64,000 nt of DNA from Lucinisca nassula. Taxonomy: Eukaryota > Mollusca > Bivalvia > Lucinida > Lucinidae. The notes under the pieces are model-generated. The model was not told where the DNA came from and ran no database searches. It worked only from the letters and a program-made list of their open reading frames with translations. Each line of letters begins with the position of its first letter. Position 1 is the first letter of the stretch. The stretch lies in the NCBI GenBank assembly GCA_963580285.1, contig OY757010.1, positions 221,607,234 to 221,671,233 on the forward strand, read 5' to 3'. The translations under genes and the position numbers were made by a program. Below, piece by piece: positions 51,739 to 62,273 of the stretch.

Positions 51739-51870
51739 TTTTTTTTTTCTTTTTTCTTTTTCTTTTGCTTCTGGCATTTTTTTTTTTTTTTTTTTTTCTT
51801 CTTCTTCTTTCTTCTAAACAACAACAACAACAACGACGACGACAGTAGCAGCAGCAGCAGCAGCAGCAGC

Positions 51871-51901
<31 letters not shown>

Positions 51902-52184
51902 GTGAGGTACCACGAGAGGAGATGTCTAATTCCTTCCAACACATGATAGAAAGGAAATCCAATGAGTCGCGTTCAGCTGCTTAAATCTCGTGCACGATTA
52001 AAGCATGATTATTCCCTACACCTCTGGGGTGACTGGCTAGTGGGGATTAGCTTTGTGTGTCTTTTTAGTTGGCAGTGGTGTTGTGTTAAAATGGTATTTT
52101 GCATGATGAACCTGCATGCGTGCATTTGCTAATGCACTTGTGGTTTAATGATGTGGTAAATCGGGATTTTGTTCCTTGTTGTGC

Positions 52185-52240
<56 letters not shown>

Positions 52241-52274
52241 GAGCAGAGTTTATTGTACATAATAAGGAAAGTTT

Positions 52275-52309
52275 TCTTTCTTGACAAGTTGGCGGCTCTT
52301 AGAAGGGCC
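52275..52309 (-). promoter_or_regulatory. Histone-type 3' end signal (unit 9)
   Basis: Stem-loop 52294-52309 and downstream element 52275-52283. Confidence 0.85.
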
Positions 52310-52338
52310 ATTTTTTAACGGCATGCAGTTTATTACTT

Positions 52339-52677
52339 TTAATCAGACTCAGACATATAGTCCGAGTCAGAACCAGAAACTATTTCAACAGACTCGTTGA
52401 ACAGTTCTCTTCGTAGCTCGGCGACGTGGTCAGCTTTTGTATATGCGTAGTCGTAGAACATGTTGCGAGCCCCTTCGATGACGGCAAGCTTTAATCTTAG
52501 GTTGTAGCGGAACGAGCGGTTGTTGTTGAGTCTTGCCTTCTTGTAGCGCTTCTGAACTTCTCCTAGTTTCTGATTCAGTAGGACGATCTGGTCACAGGCC
52601 CTTCTAAATCGGCGCTCTGCATCACACAACGTGAATCGCTTGTCGAGAGATGCTTTCATTTTGGAATGATGTTGCAT
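52339..52677 (-). CDS. Small helical protein, histone-type mRNA (unit 9)
   Basis: 112 residues, identical to the first copy. The U1 locus holds LINE-6. Confidence 0.8.
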   Translation of the reverse strand: MQHHSKMKASLDKRFTLCDAERRFRRACDQIVLLNQKLGEVQKRYKKARLNNNRSFRYNLRLKLAVIEGARNMFYDYAYTKADHVAELRRELFNESVEIVSGSDSDYMSESD

Positions 52678-52933
52678 AGAAATAGTACAATGTTGTATGA
52701 GCTGCCATTTCAAACCTTTCCTTTAAATACTGCTTCCAAGACATACACGAGTTCAGGGTGTCTACTTCACTAACCTATTTGACACGAAAGATGATTGAGT
52801 TGACACCTGCCCGTTTAACGAGAGTCGTTAAGGAAAACAAAAGCGTGTGTTCAGTTCATTGCTCAGTGATTAGTTTAACATCAGTAATCAGACGAGGATT
52901 AACGCTGTAAACTTCAAACAAAATATAAGACAA

Positions 52934-52980
<47 letters not shown>

Positions 52981-53084
52981 ATATGTGCAAAACGATAAGG
53001 GCAGGGACAGCAGCAATATTGGGAAGGATGATAACAAATAAGTAAACACATCAATAGATTCTCTTTTATTGTTGTCATTTATCA

Positions 53085-53214
53085 CAGGGGTTAGCGCGAA
53101 CGCAGACCCCCACACAAATAAATTGCGTACCCGAGTTACCCACATTTGGGGTAATCGCAGGCGTCAACCCAACCGAAGTGCAATGGAAGGGTCTCTTCCT
53201 GGGGGAACTGCCGT
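53085..53214 (-). pseudogene. U1 snRNA 3' part, split by LINE-6
   Basis: U1 nucleotides 35-164 with the regular 3' junction. Confidence 0.95.
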
Positions 53215-54531
53215 TTTGTTTTTCATAAATTTATTAATTTGCCTATGTACAATAAAAAACCGGTGGGGTGTAAGGAGCCCCACACGGCCGACACCTTTAA
53301 AATAACAATATGAAACTTAACAAAAGACCTAGAAAAACCGTTACACATCGAGATTGGAAAATAAAAATTAGGAGAGAATATTGCAAAAGCCTAGATAGAA
53401 TTATTTAATTGAACATTGATATGAGGAAGGAAAAACTGGAAAAGGATAGAGTTGACGTTGATGAAATTTAACCTTATGTGCACACTATGATGGTGCACAA
53501 AAATACAAATATTGAAATGAAGTTATAAACCCCTAACAGGTGTCGTAATTGAAAGGTTAGTAATGAGCTGACTCTTATGCAAATATAATTATATATATAT
53601 ATCAAAAACTATCTACGAAAAGTTAATATGTATGTTGCAAAAGTATAGAGAAAATAAAGGGCGGGGAATTTTTCAGTCCTTCACTGGTGACCTGGCTGAT
53701 GTCGCAAGCGTCGTACAACAATGTTGTCCGAGGCTCACGGCACCAGCGAGGAAAAACACCAACCTGGGTCTTAAAGTATTCTTAATAAATGAATCAGAGG
53801 GAAAAACCAGCAGTAATTGTAATGGAAACAACGTTGACAATGACACTATGGATAAACGACGACAATAGACGATCACACACTGAAAAAAATGGGACACAAA
53901 TTGGCTTGAATATGAAAAGCAATAGAAACAGCTGGGGTTGGTATACGGTGTAATATGTGCTAGTTTGTGAACCTTTGCAATTTGTGGGGTAAAAATACAC
54001 CGTATATAGCCAGGGAGAGGAAAAAGCAAAATTAAACCTTATCTCTTTTTTATATATTGGACCCTGGAAATCGCTCTTTGACCTATTCTGAAGGGCGGTG
54101 AAGGACTTGAAAACTACAGCCGCACGCCCCGGTGACGAAAGACTCGGGTACCTTTCCCCACTAGGGCGCGAGACCGCGTTCATGTTAAAAAAGGAGGGGG
54201 TAATTTCTCAATTAAAAAATGTTATGTTGTAGATACTATTTGCAATAGAGTCAGACTCTACATATATAGGTTAGTACGGTACACGAAATATTCACAAATG
54301 ACAAGTACATGTATAGTTTCTAGATCGTCAGACGGCTAGGCCAGTCTGAAACGAGAAAACTGTATTAATATATGCATATATATACAATTATGGAATAAAT
54401 ACAATGTGTGGTTACAGCGAAAGACGAAAATGTATATATTTTCAAAGCCTCGGACATACAGGCCAGCTGCAGTCCGGGGATGAGAAAAGATAAACAGATT
54501 TTTACAAAGAATAAATGAAATAATGAATAAT

Positions 54532-57500
54532 TTATGTTGGGCCTTTGAAATAATGACTTGGATAAAGCTGTTTATTAAAAATGACTTTTTTAGAATTTGA
54601 ATCAAAATTACAAAAAAATCCGTCCAAAATACACCAATTTTTAATAAAAGAATCCAAAGACATTAAATATTGATCAGCCAAAATTCTAAATTGTAATTTA
54701 CTAAAAAATTGAGAAACCAAAGAAAAAGAAGAAATGTTTTTATTTTCATGTTTAGCTAAGTTTCGATTAATCCAGATAACATAACGCGATTCAGTAAGTA
54801 AAATTAGGCAAATTTCTGTGATACGTTTTGATAAATTTGGTAAAATATGAAATCGAAAAATAAGTTCGGAAAAAGTTATCTGGTTTTGTGTAATTCCCCT
54901 GATAAGTTTAAGTATAATTCTGTTCAAAGGCACAACATATTTACATTCTAAAAATAAGTGATTTATGGTTTCGATTTTGGATTTACAAAGAGGACAGGTA
55001 TTTACATTACTGATTTTCTTGTTAAATAAATAATAATTTACATATAAAACTTCGTGAATAATCTTCCAATAAATGTCTCTGACTTGGGGATCAATACAAG
55101 GTAAGTACATATTTTTCCAAACAGTTTTAAAATTAATTTGGGGATACATATTTTGGAATTTGGGTCGGATGTTTAAATTATTCAAAAGGGTTTCATAAAA
55201 AGCTTTAGTTTTCATAGTTTTTATTGAAATATTATCATTTTTTATAGTGAAATTTTTAAAAACAGAAAGAGAAATTTCATAAAAATGGGGTAGTGTATCG
55301 CCATGGGGAGAAGAGTTGGAAGCCAAAGAAGGGTTAAATTTTCTAAGTTGAATGCCAATCCAATATTTAGCAAAATAAGTCCACTTAGCTTCATAACCAT
55401 TAATCAATTTTTGTATGTGAGACAAATACATAGCTTCACATTTCAATTTGAAATTAGGGATGTTAAGACCGCCATTTAGAAAACTAAGATACAGGGTATT
55501 TCTCGCAACAGGTTCAAATTTTGAATTCCAAACAAATCTAAAACTAGATCTTGTCAACAGTGTAATGTAATGAGAAGGGATGATGGCTGCAGAAGCATAG
55601 AATAATATTTTCGATAAGCCAAGTGAATTCAAAACTGTAGATTTTCCTTTCAAAGACAGTTTTCTTAATTTCCAAAGATTCAGTGTTTTATCAAATCTGA
55701 GATAAACTTTGGACCAAGTTTCATCAGTGCTAACATTTTCTCCAAAATAATAACCCAGTATTTTCAAAGATTTCACCCAGCTAATACCGAAAGGATGATC
55801 TGACCTAGTTTTCCATTTACCAAGGAATAACCCTTTTGATTTGTCATAATTAATTTTTGAGCCAGATATTCTGCCAAACTGTTTTACCCAATAGAAATAT
55901 AAATGAATAGAAGTGTCACTTGTCAATATACCAGTGCTATCATCAGCATATGCAGAGAATTTAGCTTCTAAGTTTGAACCAGGTAATTTCAGTCCTTTGA
56001 TTTCCTCTAAGTTTCGAATTTTATTTGCAAAAGGTTCAAGACAAATTACATAAAGTAAGGGAGATAAGGAGCAACCTTGTCGAACACCTCGTTTGAGTGA
56101 AAAAGATTCCGAAATAAAGTTATTTACAATAACCGAAGATGATATATCAGTATATAACAGTTTAACCCATTTCAAGAAGTCGTTGTCAAAACCAAAAGCT
56201 GTCAAAGTATCATATAAATAAGACCAGGATACTCTATCAAAAGCTTTTTCTTGATCCAAAGAAATGAAACATGCTGATAAGTTTTTCTGCTCGATATAAT
56301 CAATAATGTTTCGTAGGAGATGAACATTGTCAAAAATCGAACGTCCTCTGACAGCACAAGTTTGATCTATATGTATAATCTTAGGTAAAACCTGACTAAG
56401 TCGATTTGAAATAACTTTCGAAATAATTTTATAGTCAATATTTAGAAGTGAAATAGGTCTATAACATTTCATTTCATCAGCCCTAGTTTCATCCTTGCAA
56501 ATCAGAGTGATATAAGAAAGTTTTTGACTATCTGATAATTCACCTTTTTCATAAGCTAAGTTTATAACACTACATAGGGTATCACCAAGTATATCAAAAA
56601 ATGTAACATAAAAGGAACTGGAAAGGCCATCACTACCGGGGGATTTATGGGGTTTCATGTCTTTTAAAGCAGATAAAATTTCAGATTTATTAATTTTTTG
56701 TTTCAGGTTATTATTGTCAGAGAGTTCGACTTGAGGAAGATTATCAAGAAAAAGAGAATTGAGAGATGAGTCAACAGGTTCTTCTGAGTAAAGCGATTCA
56801 TAAAAAGATTTAAAACAGGTGAGTATATCTGATGATGATGAGTATGATACATTGTTATGAGTGATGTTTCTTATAGTTTTAGATTTTGAAGTAGAAACTT
56901 CTTTCTGAAAAAAATAACTAGTAGGGTTTTCATTAGCTTCTAAATCTTTCGCCTTACTACGAATCAAAGTACCTTTCGAAAGAGAAGTTTCAATTTCTTT
57001 TACCTTAGTTTTAATTTCATCTAAAAGTTTCAAATCAGAAGCCTGCTTAAGGTCCAAACGATTATATTGTTGTTTCAAAAGTTTCAATTCGCCATACAAT
57101 TTCTTATTTTTAGATTTGGAGTAGTCTATACAAAACAGTTTTATATTAAGTTTCATACTGTCCCACCAGTCCAAATCAACAGTTTCAGTTCTGGAAGTTA
57201 TTTCCCAAAAGATTTTAAAAGCAGAGACAAAATTTTTATCTTCGAGAAGTTCGTCATTAAATTTCCAATAAGATTTGCCAAAAGATACCCCAGCTCCATT
57301 TTGACAATTCAACTGCATCATAATAATATCGTGATCCGAGCAAACACAAGGTAAAGTATCAAAACCAATCAAATTACCTTTCATAGTAGAAGTAATATAA
57401 AATCTATCAAGTCTCGTTCCAATCATATCATAGTTACTTACATTCTTTCTCATCCAAGTTATTGCGCGTTTTTTAGGATAAAGATGTCTAAAACAATCAA

Positions 57501-58035
57501 CTAAGCTCATTTTTTCAATCAAGGATTTAAAAGATTTCGACCCAATCGTACCTTTATCCAAGTTCCCACCAATTTTGTCCAAATTAGAATCCATAATGAA
57601 GTTAAAATCACCGCCAATAATAATATTTTTTGCACCGCAAAGGTGTCTTGACAAGCTTTGTATAAATTCCAATCTTTCAGTTGTATCATTAGGAAAATAT
57701 ATATTAAGAAGTCTGAAGTTCGACAATTCTTCCCCTGAAAAATCTAAGCGGATCAGTCTTCCGTAAATGTCGGTATCAAAATTCTCAACAACAAGTTTTT
57801 CATTGAAGAGAAAAATGGCTACTCCACATGAGTCAGATTTACCAAAGTTCCATATGCATCTTCTATTTAGTTTAAAATTTTGTTCAATAGATCTAGCCAA
57901 AGTTTTATTATCGACATAAGTTTCTTGCAAAAGCAAAATATCAATTTTATTCTTAGTTGCAAACTCAAATATCAAATCTTGTTTAAATTTGGATCTAAAT
58001 CCATTCACATTTAAACTTGCTATTTTCAGGTTCAT
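54532..58035 (-). CDS. LINE-6 ORF2: endonuclease / reverse transcriptase
   Basis: 1167 residues, intact and differing from LINE-1 at only a handful of positions. One change lies beside the catalytic SDH (SDHDII instead of SDHDFI); the catalytic residues themselves are kept. The ATG overlaps the ORFX TGA as ATGA. Confidence 0.96.
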   Translation of the reverse strand: MNLKIASLNVNGFRSKFKQDLIFEFATKNKIDILLLQETYVDNKTLARSIEQNFKLNRRCIWNFGKSDSCGVAIFLFNEKLVVENFDTDIYGRLIRLDFSGEELSNFRLLNIYFPNDTTERLEFIQSLSRHLCGAKNIIIGGDFNFIMDSNLDKIGGNLDKGTIGSKSFKSLIEKMSLVDCFRHLYPKKRAITWMRKNVSNYDMIGTRLDRFYITSTMKGNLIGFDTLPCVCSDHDIIMMQLNCQNGAGVSFGKSYWKFNDELLEDKNFVSAFKIFWEITSRTETVDLDWWDSMKLNIKLFCIDYSKSKNKKLYGELKLLKQQYNRLDLKQASDLKLLDEIKTKVKEIETSLSKGTLIRSKAKDLEANENPTSYFFQKEVSTSKSKTIRNITHNNVSYSSSSDILTCFKSFYESLYSEEPVDSSLNSLFLDNLPQVELSDNNNLKQKINKSEILSALKDMKPHKSPGSDGLSSSFYVTFFDILGDTLCSVINLAYEKGELSDSQKLSYITLICKDETRADEMKCYRPISLLNIDYKIISKVISNRLSQVLPKIIHIDQTCAVRGRSIFDNVHLLRNIIDYIEQKNLSACFISLDQEKAFDRVSWSYLYDTLTAFGFDNDFLKWVKLLYTDISSSVIVNNFISESFSLKRGVRQGCSLSPLLYVICLEPFANKIRNLEEIKGLKLPGSNLEAKFSAYADDSTGILTSDTSIHLYFYWVKQFGRISGSKINYDKSKGLFLGKWKTRSDHPFGISWVKSLKILGYYFGENVSTDETWSKVYLRFDKTLNLWKLRKLSLKGKSTVLNSLGLSKILFYASAAIIPSHYITLLTRSSFRFVWNSKFEPVARNTLYLSFLNGGLNIPNFKLKCEAMYLSHIQKLINGYEAKWTYFAKYWIGIQLRKFNPSLASNSSPHGDTLPHFYEISLSVFKNFTIKNDNISIKTMKTKAFYETLLNNLNIRPKFQNMYPQINFKTVWKNMYLPCIDPQVRDIYWKIIHEVLYVNYYLFNKKISNVNTCPLCKSKIETINHLFLECKYVVPLNRIILKLIRGITQNQITFSELIFRFHILPNLSKRITEICLILLTESRYVIWINRNLAKHENKNISSFSLVSQFFSKLQFRILADQYLMSLDSFIKNWCILDGFFCNFDSNSKKVIFNKQLYPSHYFKGPT

Positions 58036-58958
58036 CTTGCCAAGTTGAATTTTCTAAGATGTAAAAAGGTAAAAAGGAAGTGTACAAATACCGAATCTAC
58101 ACGATCTGATTTCCGAAGACTTCCGAAGACAAAGTTAACCAAGCAATTAAAGTCATAAAAGTACAAAGTTTCTGCAGGTATATTTTCCGATAATGTAATA
58201 CTGAGAGAACAATTGAAGCGATTTAAGTAAGTTGAAAGATTTATACAGGTATATTGTAGAATTGAAAAATTAGCGAAGCGAGAAACAGAGTAGATTAAAA
58301 TCAGACAGGTAAAATAAACCCGATACACTGCACCGCAGTGTATCAGGTATATTTTACCAGCCCTAGGCATAATACAAAACACAGGTAAAACGAATAATTG
58401 AGACAAAATGTGAGCGAATTTATGTACATGTAGTGAGATGTTTTTACAAGTAAGGAAAATATACATGTATAAGAGCGGGTATTGAAAAAGGAGAATAAAT
58501 CTAGAGCCAAAAAGGACTCTGTTTCTGCCGCCCCCCGCCAATAAAGGCGAGGGACGACACAAACAGAGATCCTTTACAACAAGAACACAATATTTAACAA
58601 AATAATATTTTTTCTTTTTCAGATGAATGGTGCCAGGTAAGTATATGAAGACAAGATGAAAGACAAAATATAAGGCGAAAGGACAGTAAGAAAAAACTCT
58701 CTCCCTGTTGCCCCTTGCCCACAAGGACAAGTGACAACAAGGACAGATAAAGAATCTTTTCAGGGGTATGTCGTCAGGTAAGTATATAAAACTGAAAGGG
58801 AGCTTAGAGAAAAGAGTAAGGGTAAGTATCTCGGAAAGCAGAGTTATAAAACAAAGACAGGCAATAATTGCCTTAGTTATGCCGAAATCCAATCTCATTG
58901 TCCGTTTCAGGTCCATGTCGAAATCTCCGTTTGCGTTAGTTTGCCAGTCCGTATCCAT
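58032..58958 (-). CDS. LINE-6 ORFX
   Basis: 308 codons with a 4-nt overlap with ORF2. The C-terminal 120 residues are LINE-1-like and the N-terminal part is LINE-4-like. Opposite-strand CAGGTAAGTAT copies occur near 58635 and 58776, and GTAAGTAT near 58823. Confidence 0.5.
   Translation of the reverse strand: MDTDWQTNANGDFDMDLKRTMRLDFGITKAIIACLCFITLLSEILTLTLFSKLPFSFIYLPDDIPLKRFFICPCCHLSLWARGNRERVFSYCPFALYFVFHLVFIYLPGTIHLKKKKYYFVKYCVLVVKDLCLCRPSPLLAGGGRNRVLFGSRFILLFQYPLLYMYIFLTCKNISLHVHKFAHILSQLFVLPVFCIMPRAGKIYLIHCGAVYRVYFTCLILIYSVSRFANFSILQYTCINLSTYLNRFNCSLSITLSENIPAETLYFYDFNCLVNFVFGSLRKSDRVDSVFVHFLFTFLHLRKFNLAR
58308..58358. other. LINE-6 inter-ORF hairpin
   Basis: 51 nt. It differs from LINE-1 by one base in the left arm (CGATACACTGC), which restores a pair with GCAGTGTATC. 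Confidence 0.75.
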
Positions 58959-59024
58959 GAATCATAGTCGATAAAACAGTCCGTTTCAGGTCTATATAAG
59001 GTCGAAGAAATCATGAGACGTGTC

Positions 59025-60035
59025 TCATGATTTCCCCGGCTTATAAATTGGATTAAATCCAACTTCCAATCTCAGAGGGTCCGGAGAGAGAGACCTGGCT
59101 CTCGCCGTCTTTTTCGGCTTGAGCCAGGCCCCATCCTCTCCGGACTCTCTGTCCCGCTTCAAACAAGAATCACCTTCCTCTTCCATGGGAAGCTGCTGCT
59201 CCGGATCCGGCGACCCACCCCCAGAAGATCCAGTGTCCCCCTGAGGGGGAATCTCCCCAGCATCTGGGTCCGAAGACCCAGAAGCTGTGGCAGCATCTGG
59301 GTCCGAAGACCCAGAAGCTGTGGTCACCGGCTCCTCCGGGGCAGGGGGCGACTCCGGACCGGGATCAGCATCTCCACCTGGACCACCTGACACAGACTGA
59401 CTGACAACATTTGAGTAAGCCCTTGAAGCCAAGTTTGGACACCTTTGTCTAACATGACCGATATGCCTACATTTTAAGCAGTACGGCGGCCGGCCGGCCA
59501 TGGTAAATAAGACAGACTGGCCCGAATTAAATCGGACAAGGTGCGGAATCTGTTGTTTCCGCAACTCGTCCGTTTTAATTCGGACCTCCCTAGCTCCATT
59601 GAAGGTCACCAACTTCTCATGGGACGTCGTTAGCATCGTTACATCCAGAACTTCGCCATAATCACTCAGGATCTCCCTTACAATGCTGTTATCAAAGTAA
59701 ATGGGTAACCAATGAACCCTAACTGTCACTATCTGTTCCGTCATTTTCATCACTAGAAACTCCCTGTTATCAATTGTTATCTTTTTCAAATTCATAAGCC
59801 TGTCAACCGTGTCGTGGAATGTAAACAAAATGGAATACGAATTGTCCGAAGAACTGACCTTAAATATGCCACCGATTTCATCCGGATCAATCCCACCTCG
59901 TATCAAACCATTGAGGAGTTCGCCATATGAAAGCCTGAACCTCGGATCACTGGGTACCAGCCGCACTGTCCGTTCCAACCTGTCTGTGTTTATGTAGTTG
60001 GCCTCTAAACCACGAAACTGAACTTCTGGATTCAT
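59025..60035 (-). CDS. LINE-6 ORF1
   Basis: 336 residues, same N-terminal type as LINE-1 (GLEANYINTDRLERTVRLVP). Knuckle PYCLKCRHIGHVRQRCP, followed by a three-residue insertion (LASRAYSN). The SGSSDPDA unit is duplicated in the linker. The stop codon sits in the perfect 59007-59034 hairpin. Confidence 0.88.
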   Translation of the reverse strand: MNPEVQFRGLEANYINTDRLERTVRLVPSDPRFRLSYGELLNGLIRGGIDPDEIGGIFKVSSSDNSYSILFTFHDTVDRLMNLKKITIDNREFLVMKMTEQIVTVRVHWLPIYFDNSIVREILSDYGEVLDVTMLTTSHEKLVTFNGAREVRIKTDELRKQQIPHLVRFNSGQSVLFTMAGRPPYCLKCRHIGHVRQRCPNLASRAYSNVVSQSVSGGPGGDADPGPESPPAPEEPVTTASGSSDPDAATASGSSDPDAGEIPPQGDTGSSGGGSPDPEQQLPMEEEGDSCLKRDRESGEDGAWLKPKKTARARSLSPDPLRLEVGFNPIYKPGKS

Positions 60036-60159
60036 GCTGATACTGGAAGTAAACTAACGCAAAACGTTAGAAAATTATATATATAGAATATATATAAAAT
60101 AGGACTTGCCTTCGCGGTCCTGTAAAACCTGGAGACAGGAAAAACGGAAACCAGCAGAA

Positions 60160-60192
60160 CTGATCACAGTTCTCCCTGTACCAGGTAAGTAT
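60160..60192 (-). pseudogene. U1 snRNA 5' part, split by LINE-6
   Basis: U1 nucleotides 1-33, same junction as LINE-3 and LINE-4. Confidence 0.95.
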
Positions 60193-60319
60193 GCTTTCCT
60201 GGTGCAGGGGTGACCTCTTACATGAGCTGCTCATCAACGCTACCTGGTAGTAAGCCTTTCTTTTTTCTTTCTTTCCCAGCGTGATACCCAGTCTTGCATT
60301 ACCACACACAGTTTACTTT

Positions 60320-60681
60320 ATGCACTACATGCTCCTTTTTCGTATGCCGCCAAAAGAGAAGGGGGAATCATGCTTTTCTCGTGAATACTCACAGTCTGAC
60401 GTATTCACTACGTCACGCTGCGATAAAAATACGGCGTATGTTGTTGACGCTAGAGGAGCATAAACTTTCTCCCGTCTTTTCATGCGAGCAGGAGAACAGC
60501 AAAATCGACGAGGAAACGATAGACCGGTCTGTTCGCTTGCATGCTTCATACTGGTCGGGGTCGTTGCTGTTGCAAAAGTGTGTTTTGCAGTGCTCGGGCT
60601 CGTACATTCCGATTGAATACCATTTTCCTATGTATCGAGCACACAGTTACGTTTATATATGCTACAATTCACTCCTCTAGT
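60320..60681 (+). other. U1/5S spacer, frame-disrupted copy
   Basis: Same spacer as 8583-8942, but an extra T near 60443 (GTTGTTGACGC) breaks the + strand frame. With the first unit it shares a G (CATGCGAGC) that is A in the other units. Confidence 0.7.
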
Positions 60682-60801
60682 GTCTACGGCCATATCACGT
60701 TGAAAACACCGGTTCTCGTCCGATCACCGAAGTTAAGCAACGTCGAGCCCGGTTAGTACTTGGATGGGTGACCGCCTGGGAATACCGGGTGCTGTAGACT
60801 T
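60682..60801 (+). rRNA. 5S rRNA (copy 9)
   Basis: Complete, same sequence; last 5S gene of the window. Confidence 0.98.
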
Positions 60802-61239
60802 TTTTTTTTTCTTTTTTCTTTTTCTTTTGCTTCTGGCATTTTTTTTTTTTTTTTTTTTCTTCTTCTTCTTTCTTCTAAACAACAACAACAACAACGACGA
60901 CGACAGTAGCAGCAGCAGCAGCAGCAGCAGCAATAATAATAATAATAATAATAACAGTGAGGTACCACGAGAGGAGATGTCTAATTCCTTCCAACACATG
61001 ATAGAAAGGAAATCCAATGAGTCGCGTTCAGCTGCTTAAATCTCGTGCACGATTAAAGCATGATTATTCCCTACACCTCTGGGGTGACTGGCTAGTGGGG
61101 ATTAGCTTTGTGTGTCTTTTTAGTTGGCAGTGGTGTTGTGTTAAAATGGTATTTTGCATGATGAACCTGCATGCGTGCATTTGCTAATGCACTTGTGGTT
61201 TAATGATGTGGTAAATCGGGATTTTGTTCCTTGTTGTGC

Positions 61240-61299
<60 letters not shown>

Positions 61300-61333
61300 G
61301 AGCAGAGTTTATTGTACATAATAAGGAAAGTTT

Positions 61334-61368
61334 TCTTTCTTGACAAGTTGGCGGCTCTTAGAAGGGCC
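61334..61368 (-). promoter_or_regulatory. Histone-type 3' end signal (unit 10)
   Basis: Stem-loop 61353-61368 and downstream element 61334-61342. Confidence 0.85.
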
Positions 61369-61397
61369 ATTTTTTAACGGCATGCAGTTTATTACTT

Positions 61398-61736
61398 TTA
61401 ATCAGACTCAGACATATAGTCCGAGTCAGAACCAGAAACTATTTCAACAGACTCGTTGAACAGTTCTCTTCGTAGCTCGGCGACGTGGTCAGCTTTTGTA
61501 TATGCGTAGTCGTAGAACATGTTGCGAGCCCCTTCGATGACGGCAAGCTTTAATCTTAGGTTGTAGCGGAACGAGCGGTTGTTGTTGAGTCTTGCCTTCT
61601 TGTAGCGCTTCTGAACTTCTCCTAGTTTCTGATTCAGTAGGACGATCTGGTCACAGGCCCTTCTAAATCGGCGCTCTGCATCACACAACGTGAATCGCTT
61701 GTCGAGAGATGCTTTCATTTTGGAATGATGTTGCAT
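61398..61736 (-). CDS. Small helical protein, histone-type mRNA (unit 10)
   Basis: 112 residues, identical to the first copy. Confidence 0.8.
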   Translation of the reverse strand: MQHHSKMKASLDKRFTLCDAERRFRRACDQIVLLNQKLGEVQKRYKKARLNNNRSFRYNLRLKLAVIEGARNMFYDYAYTKADHVAELRRELFNESVEIVSGSDSDYMSESD

Positions 61737-61992
61737 AGAAATAGTACAATGTTGTATGAGCTGCCATTTCAAACCTTTCCTTTAAATACTGCTTCCAAGA
61801 CATACACGAGTTCAGGGTGTCTACTTCACTAACCTATTTGACACGAAAGATGATTGAGTTGACACCTGCCCGTTTAACGAGAGTCGTTAAGGAAAACAAA
61901 AGCGTGTGTTCAGTTCATTGCTCAGTGATTAGTTTAACATCAGTAATCAGACGAGGATTAACGCTGTAAACTTCAAACAAAATATAAGACAA

Positions 61993-62039
<47 letters not shown>

Positions 62040-62143
62040 ATATGTGCAAAACGATAAGGGCAGGGACAGCAGCAATATTGGGAAGGATGATAACAAATAA
62101 GTAAACACATCAATAGATTCTCTTTTATTGTTGTCATTTATCA

Positions 62144-62273
62144 CAGGGGTTAGCGCGAACGCAGACCCCCACACAAATAAATTGCGTACCCGAGTTACCC
62201 ACATTTGGGGTAATCGCAGGCGTCAACCCAACCGAAGTGCAATGGAAGGGTCTCTTCCTGGGGGAACTGCCGT
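62144..62273 (-). pseudogene. U1 snRNA 3' part, split by LINE-7
   Basis: U1 nucleotides 35-164 with the regular 3' junction. The 5' part lies beyond the window. Confidence 0.95.

Larger units (their letters stand above)
53215..60159 (-). mobile_element. LINE-6: full-length U1-targeted retrotransposon
   Basis: 6.94 kb, intact. The terminal 560 bp of the 3' UTR (to about 53776) follow LINE-2 nearly base for base. From there on the 3' UTR (to 54531) and ORF2 follow LINE-1, so this is a clear chimera. The 5' junction is as in LINE-3 and LINE-4. Confidence 0.95.
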
